A program made the position numbers and the translations under genes. Below are positions 9,621 through 17,901 of a stretch of DNA of 64,000 bases, one piece after another (positions within the stretch are counted from its first letter, which is position 1; each line of letters begins with the position of its first letter). Source of the DNA: Lachnospiraceae bacterium (lineage in GTDB: Bacteria; Bacillota; Clostridia; Lachnospirales; Lachnospiraceae); NCBI GenBank assembly GCA_017938145.1, contig JAGBCB010000014.1:1-64000 (forward strand), in the 5' to 3' direction. The notes below the pieces were generated by a model. The model did no database searches and was not told where the DNA came from. It was given only the letters and a program-made list of their open reading frames with translations.

Positions 9621-9648
9621 AGTATACCAAATCTGCATTAAAAAACAA
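9621..9648 (-). promoter_or_regulatory. Promoter of the GH43/hydrolase operon
   Basis: On the minus strand TTGTTT, 16 bases, then TATACT with an upstream TGG (extended -10). It overlaps the 3' end of the upstream subtilase gene, which has no clear terminator. Confidence 0.5.
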
Positions 9649-11326
9649 GACTTTCATTCACACAAAGTCTACCCCATCCCGCAAGAGGATTCGGATACTC
9701 TTCTCCCGGCAGCCGCTGTGCCCCGGAAAGTAAATACTCTCTCAGTTTTTCTCCGTATAAATAGGGATCATTGCCTTCCACAACACCCCATTGAAGCAGC
9801 AATGCCGCACCTCCCGTAACAAACGGAGTGGCCATGGAAGTACCGGAACGTGCTGTATATCCGCCACCCGGTGCACAGGACACCACATCCACTCCCGGAG
9901 CAACCAAATCCGGCTTCATCCTTCCGGATTCCCTGGCAGTACCCCTTCCGGAAAAAGGTGCTACCTGAAAATTTCCAAAGTCATAAGCACCGACCGAAAT
10001 AACTCCCTCCGCTGTGGAAGGAATGGTCAGTGTCCGGTAAGAATCCGGCTCCGCGAATCCGGTATCACTGCTTTCCTGCCCCTGCAAAATCCAGATATCG
10101 AAACCTCCTTCCACAATTTTCTCCGGAATCAGGGTAAGCTTCCAAATGCCCACACCAAGCCTCTCTCCTGCCGCAGTTAATGATATCCTTAGTTCACACA
10201 GGTTCTGGTACACGGTAGGCGCACTCCAAAAGCCTTCTGCCACCACAGTTCCAAGGCGTGCAGTTTTTCCTGTGGCAGAATACAAAAAAGCGGAACCAAA
10301 GGCCGTTACCGGTTCCCCTTCTTCAAACCGGAAGGTTACTGCTTCTCCCCCCGGCGCTGTCAGTTCCACTGAAAATTGGTCAGGATAATTGTTCCAAAGC
10401 TCCAGCTCCAGGGATTTCTCCCTGCCTTCCACCGCAAGTTCCAAAGAAAACGGTTCCCTTTCCTTTAGTATACCACCCGCATGTGTCCTGCCTATGCCGT
10501 CATTTCCGGTACCTATACAAATTACACACTTTGCCATAGCCGACACCACATTCAAATAGGTTTCCAACAGACTTCTTCCGTTATGGGCGCCTTCTCTTGT
10601 ACCGTAGCTTAAATTCAATGCCAGCGGTTGATTTTTCTCCATGGCATATCTGACACAAAAGTCCACCGCTTCCATCAAACGTGCAGTTTCAGATACCACA
10701 GTCTGCCCGCTTCGGATTTCCGCTAATTTTACCACCAACAGTTCACTGTCATAAGCGACTCCACGGTATTTCCCACCGGAGGCTCTGCCGTTTCCTGCTG
10801 CAATTCCCGCCACATGGGTTCCGTGACCGGATAAATCCCCACTTGGAATCACCCCCTGCCGGTTCCCCGGTTCTTTTTCCTCCAGTACCATATTGATTTG
10901 TTCTTTTGTGAACAGGGTTCCCAGCTTGTATCCCGGAGGCGGAGTATCGCTTTTCAAACTCTGGTCCCATATGGCTGCAATTCTAGTAGTCCCGTCCTCA
11001 TTACAAAAATCGGGGTGCCTGTAGTCAATACCTGAATCGATAATACCTACCAGCACCCCTGTACCATTTAAATTTTCCGGACGGCTTCCTGCGGAGGGAC
11101 GATTGCTTATGCAAGAAGATGCCCTGCCATACTCTACCGTAGTATATACTCTCGTCGGAAGCTCTGCGTATAAAATTTCCGGTGTACCAAGAAAGCTTTC
11201 CACCTGTTCTTCCGGAAGGACCGCAATGGCATATCCTCCCAATAGGTATGTAATTTCTGCTTTCTGCACACTTGTATTTTGTTGAAATTGATTACTTGTC
11301 AATAATATCAGTTCTACCTGTGCCAT
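9638..11326 (-). CDS. Csp-like subtilisin-family (S8) serine protease
   Basis: A 562-residue subtilase with a complete triad: Asp97 in GIIDSGID, His168 in GHGTHVAG and Ser497 in GTSMATPFVTGG, with the oxyanion Asn in GTGNDG. It has no signal peptide. The first 75 or so residues look like the short pro-domain of Clostridia Csp proteins, and a roughly 140-residue insertion between the oxyanion Asn and the Ser motif fits the Csp jelly-roll insert. Csp proteases process germination hydrolase or sense germinants in spores; many Lachnospiraceae carry extra paralogues of unknown job. It follows a receiver-domain gene by 49 bases on the same strand. A role in sporulation or germination is inference only. 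Confidence 0.85.
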   Translation of the reverse strand: MAQVELILLTSNQFQQNTSVQKAEITYLLGGYAIAVLPEEQVESFLGTPEILYAELPTRVYTTVEYGRASSCISNRPSAGSRPENLNGTGVLVGIIDSGIDYRHPDFCNEDGTTRIAAIWDQSLKSDTPPPGYKLGTLFTKEQINMVLEEKEPGNRQGVIPSGDLSGHGTHVAGIAAGNGRASGGKYRGVAYDSELLVVKLAEIRSGQTVVSETARLMEAVDFCVRYAMEKNQPLALNLSYGTREGAHNGRSLLETYLNVVSAMAKCVICIGTGNDGIGRTHAGGILKEREPFSLELAVEGREKSLELELWNNYPDQFSVELTAPGGEAVTFRFEEGEPVTAFGSAFLYSATGKTARLGTVVAEGFWSAPTVYQNLCELRISLTAAGERLGVGIWKLTLIPEKIVEGGFDIWILQGQESSDTGFAEPDSYRTLTIPSTAEGVISVGAYDFGNFQVAPFSGRGTARESGRMKPDLVAPGVDVVSCAPGGGYTARSGTSMATPFVTGGAALLLQWGVVEGNDPYLYGEKLREYLLSGAQRLPGEEYPNPLAGWGRLCVNESLVF

Positions 11327-11375
11327 AGAGAACCTCTTACTTTTGTTACTATTCTCTATTCTGCACCGCCATAAA

Positions 11376-11753
11376 TTATAACTTTAAAATTGCCTTAACT
11401 TTTTCTACCAATTCCTGCGGGATAAACGGTTTTACCACATAGCCTACCGCACCAAGTTTTTTTGCCGCCACTACGGTTCCTGTATCGGTGGACCCGGTCA
11501 AAAACACAACCGGAATATCTTTAAATTCCTCGTTACTTCTGATTACCTCCAGAGTTTGGATACCTGACATAATCGGCATTTCTACGTCTAAAAGAATCAA
11601 ATCCGGTGTATAATACATTAAACTTTCCAGGCATGCCATTCCGGATGTACATTTCACAGTATTAAATCCTGCTCTTTTTAATCCTAAATCGGCAATGGTG
11701 GAAATCACATCGTCATCATCTACTATAAAAAGTGTTTTCGCATTCGTTTCCAT
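11376..11753 (-). CDS. Stand-alone response regulator receiver protein (CheY-like)
   Basis: A 125-residue protein consisting only of a receiver domain: acidic pocket IVDDDD near residue 12, phospho-acceptor Asp in ILLDVEMP, Thr in FLTGSTD, and Lys in VVKPF. It has no DNA-binding or enzymatic output domain, so it must act by binding a partner, as CheY or Spo0F do. No kinase gene is nearby; the only chemotaxis gene in the window is a receptor 20 kb away. GGAGG lies ahead of the ATG. The gene just downstream is the Csp-like protease, likely in the same transcript. Confidence 0.9.
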   Translation of the reverse strand: METNAKTLFIVDDDDVISTIADLGLKRAGFNTVKCTSGMACLESLMYYTPDLILLDVEMPIMSGIQTLEVIRSNEEFKDIPVVFLTGSTDTGTVVAAKKLGAVGYVVKPFIPQELVEKVKAILKL

Positions 11754-11836
11754 GCCGTTTCCTCCAATGAAATAAAATTCCTCTACTGTTATTTTACTAA
11801 AAAAGCTGCAATTAGTCCAGCAAAAAATCTACAAAG

Positions 11837-11864
11837 AAAAAAGACCGCATAAACGGTCTTTTTT
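11837..11864 (-). terminator. Terminator of the feo operon
   Basis: AAGACCG/CGGTCTT stem with a six-base loop, extended by A/T pairs and followed on the minus strand by a T run. It lies 45 bases after the Cys-rich peptide stop. Confidence 0.75.
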
Positions 11865-11908
11865 CAAAGAAGCACACTATTATCTTTAACAAAAAGGATT
11901 TAGCTAAT

Positions 11909-12070
11909 TTATTGATTTCCGCAGTTTTTTCCTGCTTTCTTTGCTGCACACTCTTTGGCATAAGGACAACCGATACATTTACCCTGTTTTTTCTCCTTAC
12001 GGATATAAAATGCCGCAATACCAACAATGGCAAGCACTAAAACAACAATGATAATATCTGCCAGTGTCAT
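11909..12070 (-). CDS. FeoB-associated Cys-rich membrane peptide
   Basis: A 53-residue peptide: one N-terminal membrane segment (about residues 4-22), a basic stretch, then four cysteines in the pattern CIGCPYAKEC and a last one near the end (KNCGN). This is the known small FeoB-associated Cys-rich protein found after feoB in many Firmicutes, thought to help ferrous iron passage or FeoB assembly as FeoC does in enterobacteria. GGAG lies upstream of the ATG and the gene begins 16 bases after feoB stops. A longer open frame on the same strand (11812-12033) is out of frame with this and is not a gene. Confidence 0.85.
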   Translation of the reverse strand: MTLADIIIVVLVLAIVGIAAFYIRKEKKQGKCIGCPYAKECAAKKAGKNCGNQ

Positions 12071-12086
12071 AAGAAACTCCTTTTTA

Positions 12087-14084
12087 TTACTTTAACTTAT
12101 ACTCTTCTTTCATTTTCTTTTCTGTGTTGTTAATTACCAGCATTAAAATCAATGCCATAGCAATAACAGCGATAAGACCAGGTAAGAAACCAGCACCCAC
12201 TGTTCCCTCAGTAATTAAAGTACCAATCTGGTATACCAGGAAACCTACGGTAAAGCCTGTGCCAAGCTGTAATGCGATACCGCCCCACAGCCACTTCTTG
12301 CTCTGCATTTCAGAGTTCATAGCACCGAGAGCAGCGAAGCAAGGAGGTGTATAAAGGTTAAACATCAGGTATGCCAAAGCAGCAACCTTTGTAATTGCTA
12401 ATGTTGTAGCAACCACATTACCGTCACCAACCAAAGCAAGTTCGTCGGTATCGATTACTGCGGATAAACCGTAGCATACTGCTAAAGTACCAACAACGTT
12501 TTCCTTTGCAATAAAACCGGTAACCGCTGCTGCTGCCAGCTGCCATGCAGCCACACCTGCAATCGGAACTAATATGTAAGCAATCGGAGAAGCGATGGTT
12601 GCAAGAATGGAGGTATTTTCCATACCTTCCTCCACTAACTGTAAGCTCCAGTTAAAGCTCTGCATGATCTGAACTACTGCGTTACAAACAAGGATGATAG
12701 TACCTGCTTTGATGATGTATGCCTTACCTCTGTCAAGCATGGAAACCAGTGCTCTTACAAAGCTTGGAGCCTTGTATTCCGGAAGTTCAATGATGAAGAA
12801 GGACTTTCTGTACTTATAACCTGTAATCTTCTTAACAAGTAATGCGCCAACTAAAATCAAAAGAATACCCACTACATACATAACGTAAGTTACCCATGCA
12901 GAGTTGTCGAAGAAAGCACCTGCAAATAATGCGATAACAGGAAGCTTTGCACCACATGGCATAAACGGTGTGAGCATTGCTGTTGCTCTGCGTTCTCTCT
13001 CATTACGGATAGTACGGGAAGCCATAACACCAGGGATTGCACAACCGATACCGATAACCATAGGGATAACGGACTTACCGGAAAGACCTACTCTCTTAAA
13101 GATTGGGTCAAGTACAACAGTAGCACGGGCCATGTAACCGCAATCCTCCAAAAGTGCGATTAAGAAGTACATAACCATTACCAGTGGAAGGAAGCCTACT
13201 ACGGCAATTACACCACCAATAATACCATCAACCAACAGAGACTGTAAGAACGGATTTGCGCCCTCTACAAGACCTGCAATCCAGCCCTGGAAGCCTTCCA
13301 GAAGACCTACCAGCCAGTCTGCAATCCAGGTGCCGACAGTAGCCTGGGAAATATAGAATACTGCCCACATGATTACAGCAAATACCGGAATACCAAGAAT
13401 CGGATGAGCAACGATGGCATCAATCTTATCACCAAAGTTCTTATCCTTGGTAAGAACCTTTCTCTTTTCCACTTCTGCTACAATCTTATTTACAAAAGCA
13501 AAACGCTTTCTGTCTTCTGTTTCTACCGCTGCCTTATCTGTAAGGTCAATATCTGCCTGTACATAAGGAGCCTTCTGGTTCTTGCCTGCCTGCTCTACTG
13601 CAGCCTTAACTACTGCCTTTAAACCATTATCACCGCCGGAAATGGATACCGTTTCGATTACCGGACAGCCAAGCTTTTCGGAGAGCTTTGCCTCGTCAAT
13701 CTGAGTATCCTTCTTTTCGTTGATGTCGCTCTTATTCAGGGCAACTACCACCGGAATGCCAAGTTCTAACAGCTGGGTTGTGAAGAACAAGCTTCTGCTC
13801 AAGTTGGTAGCATCTACAATGTTGATAATAACATCCGGCTTCTCATTTTTTACATAGCCGCTGGTGATACTCTCTTCCGATGTAAACGGAGACATGGAAT
13901 AAGCACCCGGTAAGTCTACCGCGATTAATTCCTCTACCCCATCGTAAAAGTTCTTCTTAATTGGGCTTTCCTTCTTTTCTACCGTAACACCAGCCCAGTT
14001 GCCGACACGCTCAATACGTCCGGTGAGAGCATTGTACATGGTAGTCTTACCACTGTTTGGATTACCTGTTAACGCGATTCTCAT
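12087..14084 (-). CDS. feoB: Ferrous iron transport protein B
   Basis: A 665-residue Fe2+ permease. The N-terminal GTPase domain begins at once with GNPNSGKTT (G1) and has DLPGAYSM (G3) and NKSD (G4). A helical GDI-like linker follows, then the polytopic domain with two Gate regions (FLPLVMVMYFLIALLEDCGYMAR; PFMPCGAKLPV). Length is near that of short FeoB forms. ATG follows AGGAGG. It lies 127 bases after feoA, a gap that holds both a terminator-like hairpin and an operator-like palindrome, so feoB may be expressed partly on its own. Iron-dependent repression by the divergent DtxR-type protein is inferred. Confidence 0.96.
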   Translation of the reverse strand: MRIALTGNPNSGKTTMYNALTGRIERVGNWAGVTVEKKESPIKKNFYDGVEELIAVDLPGAYSMSPFTSEESITSGYVKNEKPDVIINIVDATNLSRSLFFTTQLLELGIPVVVALNKSDINEKKDTQIDEAKLSEKLGCPVIETVSISGGDNGLKAVVKAAVEQAGKNQKAPYVQADIDLTDKAAVETEDRKRFAFVNKIVAEVEKRKVLTKDKNFGDKIDAIVAHPILGIPVFAVIMWAVFYISQATVGTWIADWLVGLLEGFQGWIAGLVEGANPFLQSLLVDGIIGGVIAVVGFLPLVMVMYFLIALLEDCGYMARATVVLDPIFKRVGLSGKSVIPMVIGIGCAIPGVMASRTIRNERERRATAMLTPFMPCGAKLPVIALFAGAFFDNSAWVTYVMYVVGILLILVGALLVKKITGYKYRKSFFIIELPEYKAPSFVRALVSMLDRGKAYIIKAGTIILVCNAVVQIMQSFNWSLQLVEEGMENTSILATIASPIAYILVPIAGVAAWQLAAAAVTGFIAKENVVGTLAVCYGLSAVIDTDELALVGDGNVVATTLAITKVAALAYLMFNLYTPPCFAALGAMNSEMQSKKWLWGGIALQLGTGFTVGFLVYQIGTLITEGTVGAGFLPGLIAVIAMALILMLVINNTEKKMKEEYKLK

Positions 14085-14147
14085 AAAATCCTCCTACATT
14101 TCCTTGCATTTTAATTTTCTCACAAGTCTTTGTCTTATATAACTTTT

Positions 14148-14163
14148 GTTAGTTTTAACTAAC
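14148..14163. promoter_or_regulatory. Operator-like palindrome in the feoA-feoB gap
   Basis: GTTAG-N6-CTAAC, within a 7-2-7 inverted repeat. It has the same half-sites and spacing as the palindrome over the feoA promoter, so both are probably bound by the same metal-dependent repressor. Confidence 0.5.
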
Positions 14164-14175
14164 TGTTTGCCATAA

Positions 14176-14202
14176 AAAATAGTGAACTTCTGTCACTATT
14201 TT
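14176..14202 (-). terminator. Hairpin after feoA, possible attenuator
   Basis: AAAATAGTGA pairs with TCACTATTTT; on the minus strand the stem runs into TTTTTTATGG. It lies 10 bases after the feoA stop and would reduce read-through into feoB. Confidence 0.6.
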
Positions 14203-14211
14203 ATACCGACA

Positions 14212-14424
14212 TTATATTGAAATAGCCGCAGCTAAATCATTATCGATGTTGTAGCGGGCATCCTTAATGGAAACCGTACAATTTCTTTTCTTTCTGGAGA
14301 CCACGGTAATTGGCTCGCCGCTATAACAGCCCAGAGAGAATAAGAAGGAATTTAATTCTTCATCATCTGTTGTAATATCTTTAATGATATATTCTTCGCC
14401 AATGTTTGCATCAACTAACGTCAT
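14212..14424 (-). CDS. feoA: Ferrous iron transport protein A
   Basis: A 70-residue SH3-like protein of the FeoA family, a cytoplasmic partner of FeoB. The core pattern LGCYSGEPITVVSRKKRNCTVSI matches the FeoA beta barrel; normal length. Start supported by AAGGAG eight bases upstream. It is first in the feo operon, next to the divergent DtxR-type regulator, which lacks its own SH3 domain. Confidence 0.9.
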   Translation of the reverse strand: MTLVDANIGEEYIIKDITTDDEELNSFLFSLGCYSGEPITVVSRKKRNCTVSIKDARYNIDNDLAAAISI

Positions 14425-14442
14425 GATATCATCTCCTTACTC

Positions 14443-14462
14443 AAGTTAGCGCTACCTAACTT
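14443..14462. promoter_or_regulatory. Operator palindrome over the feoA transcription start
   Basis: AAGTTAG-N6-CTAACTT, a perfect inverted repeat located 8 bases downstream of the feoA -10 box. Half-sites resemble those of DtxR/IdeR/MntR-type repressors. Binding here would block transcription initiation. Confidence 0.6.
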
Positions 14463-14469
14463 CACGTAG

Positions 14470-14498
14470 AGTTTAATACAAACCTTTCGATTTGTCAA
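14470..14498 (-). promoter_or_regulatory. feoA promoter
   Basis: TTGACA (14493-14498 on the complement), 17 bases, then TAAACT (14470-14475). A perfect -35 box with ideal spacing. Confidence 0.7.
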
Positions 14499-14577
14499 CC
14501 TATTTTTATGAAATTTTTTCTATTTTTATTCCTTCCGTTCTTTTCATAATTATCGAAAAAAATTCTCACTATATCAT

Positions 14578-14606
14578 TTGTATTTTTTCGAAAACTATGG
14601 TATACT
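14578..14606 (+). promoter_or_regulatory. Promoter of the DtxR-type regulator
   Basis: TTGTAT, 17 bases, then TATACT preceded by TGG (extended -10). It lies 58 bases before the start codon; no GTTAG-N6-CTAAC site overlaps it, so self-repression is not evident. Confidence 0.6.
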
Positions 14607-14663
14607 AGTAAAAAGCTCTTACAAAATATAGGTTTACATTACATAAAATACAGGAGAAACAAC

Positions 14664-15026
14664 ATGGCAATCAACGAATCCGCTGAAAACTATTTAGAAA
14701 CCATATTGATGCTTAGCAAAAAGCTGCCGGTGGTACGTTCGGTAGATATTGCGAACGAACTGGGTTTTAAAAAATCCAGTGTCAGCATCGCCATGAAAAA
14801 TTTAAGAGAAAACAACCATATCGTGGTTTCCGGCGCCGGCTTTATTACCTTAACCGAATCCGGCAAGCAGATTGCAGAAATGATTTTCGAACGCCACGAA
14901 CTTATCTCCAACTGGTTAATTAAAATCGGTGTCAGCGAAGAAACAGCGTTAGAAGATGCCTGCAAAATGGAGCATGTCATCAGTCAGGAAAGTTTTGAAG
15001 CAATAAAGAAGTTTATTGGGAAATAA
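14664..15026 (+). CDS. DtxR/MntR-family metal-dependent transcriptional repressor
   Basis: A 120-residue regulator. Residues 1-65 form the winged helix (SAENYLETILMLSK, VRSVDIANELGFKKSSVS), and residues 70-118 the metal-binding/dimerisation helices (ERHELISNWLIKIGV; ALEDACKMEHVIS with the usual metal-ligand E, C, E and H). It lacks the C-terminal SH3 domain of full DtxR, like MntR-type proteins. It is divergent from feoA and most likely the Fe2+ or Mn2+ sensor acting on the two GTTAG-N6-CTAAC sites. AGGAG precedes the ATG and a strong terminator follows. Confidence 0.9.
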   Translation: MAINESAENYLETILMLSKKLPVVRSVDIANELGFKKSSVSIAMKNLRENNHIVVSGAGFITLTESGKQIAEMIFERHELISNWLIKIGVSEETALEDACKMEHVISQESFEAIKKFIGK

Positions 15027-15042
15027 GATAAGAAAAACGACT

Positions 15043-15077
15043 CAGCCGCCGCAACCTAATGTTGCAGCGGCTGTTTT
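15043..15077 (+). terminator. Terminator of the DtxR-type gene
   Basis: A G+C-rich stem (AGCCG..GCAAC / GTTGC..CGGCT) followed by GTTTTT, 16 bases past the stop. Confidence 0.75.
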
Positions 15078-15108
15078 TACGTTTCTTCCACTAAGATATA
15101 AAAATCAA

Positions 15109-16002
15109 TTAGTCCTGTAATATATCCAAATACATATCCAACCTTGCACAGATATATCCCGCAAACAAGTTCTCCATAGCAGCAAGATTGTGTTTTACAT
15201 GATACTCATCAAAGGCATTATAATAGGCAATTCTATCTGTAAACTTAATATCAATAGGTGGATAACCTGCTTTCATTAGTTCAAGATTCACAAGCAGTCT
15301 TCCGGTTCTGCCGTTACCATCAATAAACGGGTGAATGCCTTCAAACTCAATATGGAATCTGGCAAGCTTTGTCACAATATGTTCCGTGCTTTCCGCAAAA
15401 TCCAATAAAAGTTGTTCCATTTTCGGTTGAATAAGATATGGTTGCACCGGCTCATGCTGCGCACCCATAATGCGCACCGGAACTCTCCGGTACACTCCGC
15501 GGTCTTCTTTTTTATCAGCAAGAACCAAAAAGTGTATTTGTTTAATAACGCTTTCGCTTATTGGGACATTATCCTTTACCAGTTCTCTCACAAACTCAAA
15601 GGCCTCTTTATGTCCGACTGCTTCCATATGGTCCTTCAAAGGCTTCTTATCAATGGTAAGACCGCGAAGTACCATATCGGTTTCTCTAAGCGTAAGTGTA
15701 TTTCCTTCAATGGCATTGGAATTATAGGTATATTCCACAATAAATTCTTCTGTGAGCCGTTCCACTTCCCCTGCCGTTAAAGGCCTTCTTGTATCCAATT
15801 CTGCCTTTTTCCGGTCAATCTGCGCCAAAAGACTTTCTTTTGATTTGTACCTTCCATCTGCCGGTTTTCTTGCATCCATGGGAATTTTCCAGCCGCGGCC
15901 TTCCTGATACGCTCCCGGAATTTTGCCTTCCGAACAAAGAACTCGGATTCTTCTGTCAGAAATCCCCCACTTTTCCGAAGCCTGTTTTACTGTCATAAAC
16001 AT
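15109..16002 (-). CDS. Fic-domain protein with N-terminal helix-turn-helix
   Basis: A 297-residue Fic protein. Residues 1-50 look like an excisionase/MerR-type helix-turn-helix (VKQASEKWGISDRRIRVL). A class II inhibitory motif SNAIEG (Ser95, Glu99) precedes the Fic core, whose catalytic loop HPFIDGNGRTGR (224-235) is intact. Fic enzymes usually AMPylate a target protein; the inhibitory Glu predicts tight self-control. No antitoxin gene is next to it. ATG 16002 has GGAGG eight bases upstream. Three copies of ATTATTCCG surround its promoter, and the built-in DNA-binding domain suggests autoregulation (inference). Confidence 0.9.
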   Translation of the reverse strand: MFMTVKQASEKWGISDRRIRVLCSEGKIPGAYQEGRGWKIPMDARKPADGRYKSKESLLAQIDRKKAELDTRRPLTAGEVERLTEEFIVEYTYNSNAIEGNTLTLRETDMVLRGLTIDKKPLKDHMEAVGHKEAFEFVRELVKDNVPISESVIKQIHFLVLADKKEDRGVYRRVPVRIMGAQHEPVQPYLIQPKMEQLLLDFAESTEHIVTKLARFHIEFEGIHPFIDGNGRTGRLLVNLELMKAGYPPIDIKFTDRIAYYNAFDEYHVKHNLAAMENLFAGYICARLDMYLDILQD

Positions 16003-16026
16003 AAGCTATTCCTCCAATCCGATTAT

Positions 16027-16055
16027 AGTATACCACTTTAGCGGAATAATAGCAA
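16027..16055 (-). promoter_or_regulatory. Promoter of the fic gene
   Basis: On the minus strand TTGCTA (16050-16055), 17 bases, TATACT (16027-16032), then an overlapping TATAAT. One ATTATTCCG repeat sits in the spacer. Confidence 0.5.
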
Positions 16056-16093
16056 TTGTTTCGGAATAATAACATGTGAATTAACGGAATAAT
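16042..16093 (-). repeat. Three ATTATTCCG direct repeats over the fic promoter
   Basis: Plus-strand CGGAATAAT occurs at 16042-16050, 16062-16070 and 16085-16093, spaced 20 and 23 bases, about two DNA turns. One lies between -35 and -10, one just upstream of -35. Such iterons are typical binding sites of an autoregulator. Confidence 0.7.
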
Positions 16094-16136
16094 ATCACTT
16101 ACACAACACCATACTAAAACAAGAAAAAAAAACAAC

Positions 16137-17897
16137 CTATTTCTTCGCCAATCTCTTAAACTCTGCAATCGCCTCATCATAAGAATGTAAGCTCATCAGC
16201 CAGAATTCCTTCTTTGTTAAATCGATATCGCAAATCTTTGCCACATCTTCCACACTTCTCACCGGAGTTTCCTTAAGCATATAATTGTACTTTTCTAAGA
16301 ACGCCGGACCTTCCTGCTTATACTTCTCATATAAACCTCTTGCAAACAATCCGCCAAACGCGTATGGGAAGTTATAGAAGCCAAGGCCTGCACTGTAATA
16401 ATGGCCCTTGCATGCCCACATATACGGATGCAGAACATCATGGTCAAGTCCGTCACCGTAAGCTTCCTTCTGGGCATCTAACATAATCTTGCAGAGCTCG
16501 TCCGCAAACATAAAGTTTTCACTGCGGTTCTCCACCACACGGGACTCAAATAAGAATCTGGAGTAAATGTCGCAGATAATCTGGGTCACATCGCTAAGCT
16601 GGCCTTCCAACAGGGATAACTTCTCATCGTCGGAGGATGCGTGGTCAATAGCAAAATTGGTTACCACATTCTCGTTGAAGGTGGATGCGGTTTCTGCCAC
16701 CGGCATGGAATAACCGGTATTTAACGGACGGTTATCAAAAATCATGAAATCGTGATAGCCATGGCCCAGCTCATGGGCAAGGGTTACCACATCACTGAAG
16801 GAACCGTCGAAATTGGTGAGGACACGGAACTGCTTCTTGGCATCTAAGGATGCACAGGAAGCACCGCCCACCTTGCCGTTTCTTGGGAAGAAATCAATCC
16901 ACTCCTCTTCGTAGGCGCGGTCGATAATTTCTGCCATGTGTGGATTGAACTTTTCAAATACGTTCATTAAATAGGCCTTGGATTCTTCCACGGTATACTT
17001 CTTGGTATTGCTGCCCATCGGTGCAAATAAATCATACCAAGGAAGACCGTTCTTGTGGCCGAGAGCCTCTGCTTTGGCACGTAAATAGCCATGGAAATTA
17101 GGCATATATTCCTTCATGGCTTCCAAGAGAGCCTCCAAGGTTGCACGTTCCATTCTGGAACGGTATAACACCTTGTCCAATGGGGATGCGTAGCCACGCA
17201 TTTTGGACTCGGTAATATCCTGCATCTTGATGCTGTTTAAGGAATAAGCGATGGAATCCTTAATCTTGTCATAAGCCTTAAGCTCCGCTTCATAGGCCTC
17301 TTTACGCACTGTTGCATCTGCATCGTATGCTTTGTTACGGATTGCAGAAAGTGTTGTCTTTTCGCCGTTATAATCCACTTCTACGGAAGAAGTTAAAAAG
17401 CCCTGTAAATCACTCCAGGCAGAACCGCCGCACACATCCATTCTTGCCAGTGCTTCTTCCACATCTTCGGAAAGAGTATACTTTGCATTTTTCTGGATTC
17501 TGTGAAGACGGTCGCTATAAGCCAAAAGAAGATCATCATCACCAATAACTGCGTCAATATCCGCAATCTTTTCGATATACTTTTCAATCATAGTGGATGC
17601 CTTGGTCACATCACCCATTTTCTGCATGAGACGACCCATGTAAGAAACGCTCTCGGTGTCGGAAGTATCTACCGACTGGCGCAAAGAACAGAAACTGAAT
17701 AAATTACCTACCAGTTCTTCAAATTCTTCATCCATAAGCAGCGCTTTCTTTACGGTTTCTCTTTCTCCTTCACTGCCAAGGCTTTCTGCAAACTGTTGAT
17801 ATGCCGCAATTTTTCCGTCCACTGCTGCATAATCCGCTAAAAACTTTTCGTCTTCAAATCCGGAGTATAAAACCTCCAATGACCATTTGTCGTACAT
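16137..17897 (-). CDS. pepF: Oligoendopeptidase F (M3 family)
   Basis: A 586-residue cytoplasmic zinc metallopeptidase of family M3B. The zinc motif HELGHGYHD is near residue 375, with the downstream glutamate expected in ETASTFNENV. It shows the family's helical N-terminal half (SDTESVSYMGRLMQKMGD). Length matches PepF. It would digest short peptides in the cytoplasm. GAGAGGG precedes the ATG and the gene starts 4 bases after the glycosyltransferase stop, so it is the last gene of the surface-protein operon. That coupling may be accidental rather than functional. Confidence 0.92.
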   Translation of the reverse strand: MYDKWSLEVLYSGFEDEKFLADYAAVDGKIAAYQQFAESLGSEGERETVKKALLMDEEFEELVGNLFSFCSLRQSVDTSDTESVSYMGRLMQKMGDVTKASTMIEKYIEKIADIDAVIGDDDLLLAYSDRLHRIQKNAKYTLSEDVEEALARMDVCGGSAWSDLQGFLTSSVEVDYNGEKTTLSAIRNKAYDADATVRKEAYEAELKAYDKIKDSIAYSLNSIKMQDITESKMRGYASPLDKVLYRSRMERATLEALLEAMKEYMPNFHGYLRAKAEALGHKNGLPWYDLFAPMGSNTKKYTVEESKAYLMNVFEKFNPHMAEIIDRAYEEEWIDFFPRNGKVGGASCASLDAKKQFRVLTNFDGSFSDVVTLAHELGHGYHDFMIFDNRPLNTGYSMPVAETASTFNENVVTNFAIDHASSDDEKLSLLEGQLSDVTQIICDIYSRFLFESRVVENRSENFMFADELCKIMLDAQKEAYGDGLDHDVLHPYMWACKGHYYSAGLGFYNFPYAFGGLFARGLYEKYKQEGPAFLEKYNYMLKETPVRSVEDVAKICDIDLTKKEFWLMSLHSYDEAIAEFKRLAKK

Positions 17898-17901
17898 GTT
17901 G

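Noticed and set aside
11812..12033. 73-codon minus-strand frame after feoB
   Set aside because: Out of frame with the Cys-rich peptide, runs through the feo terminator, and has no ribosome binding site.
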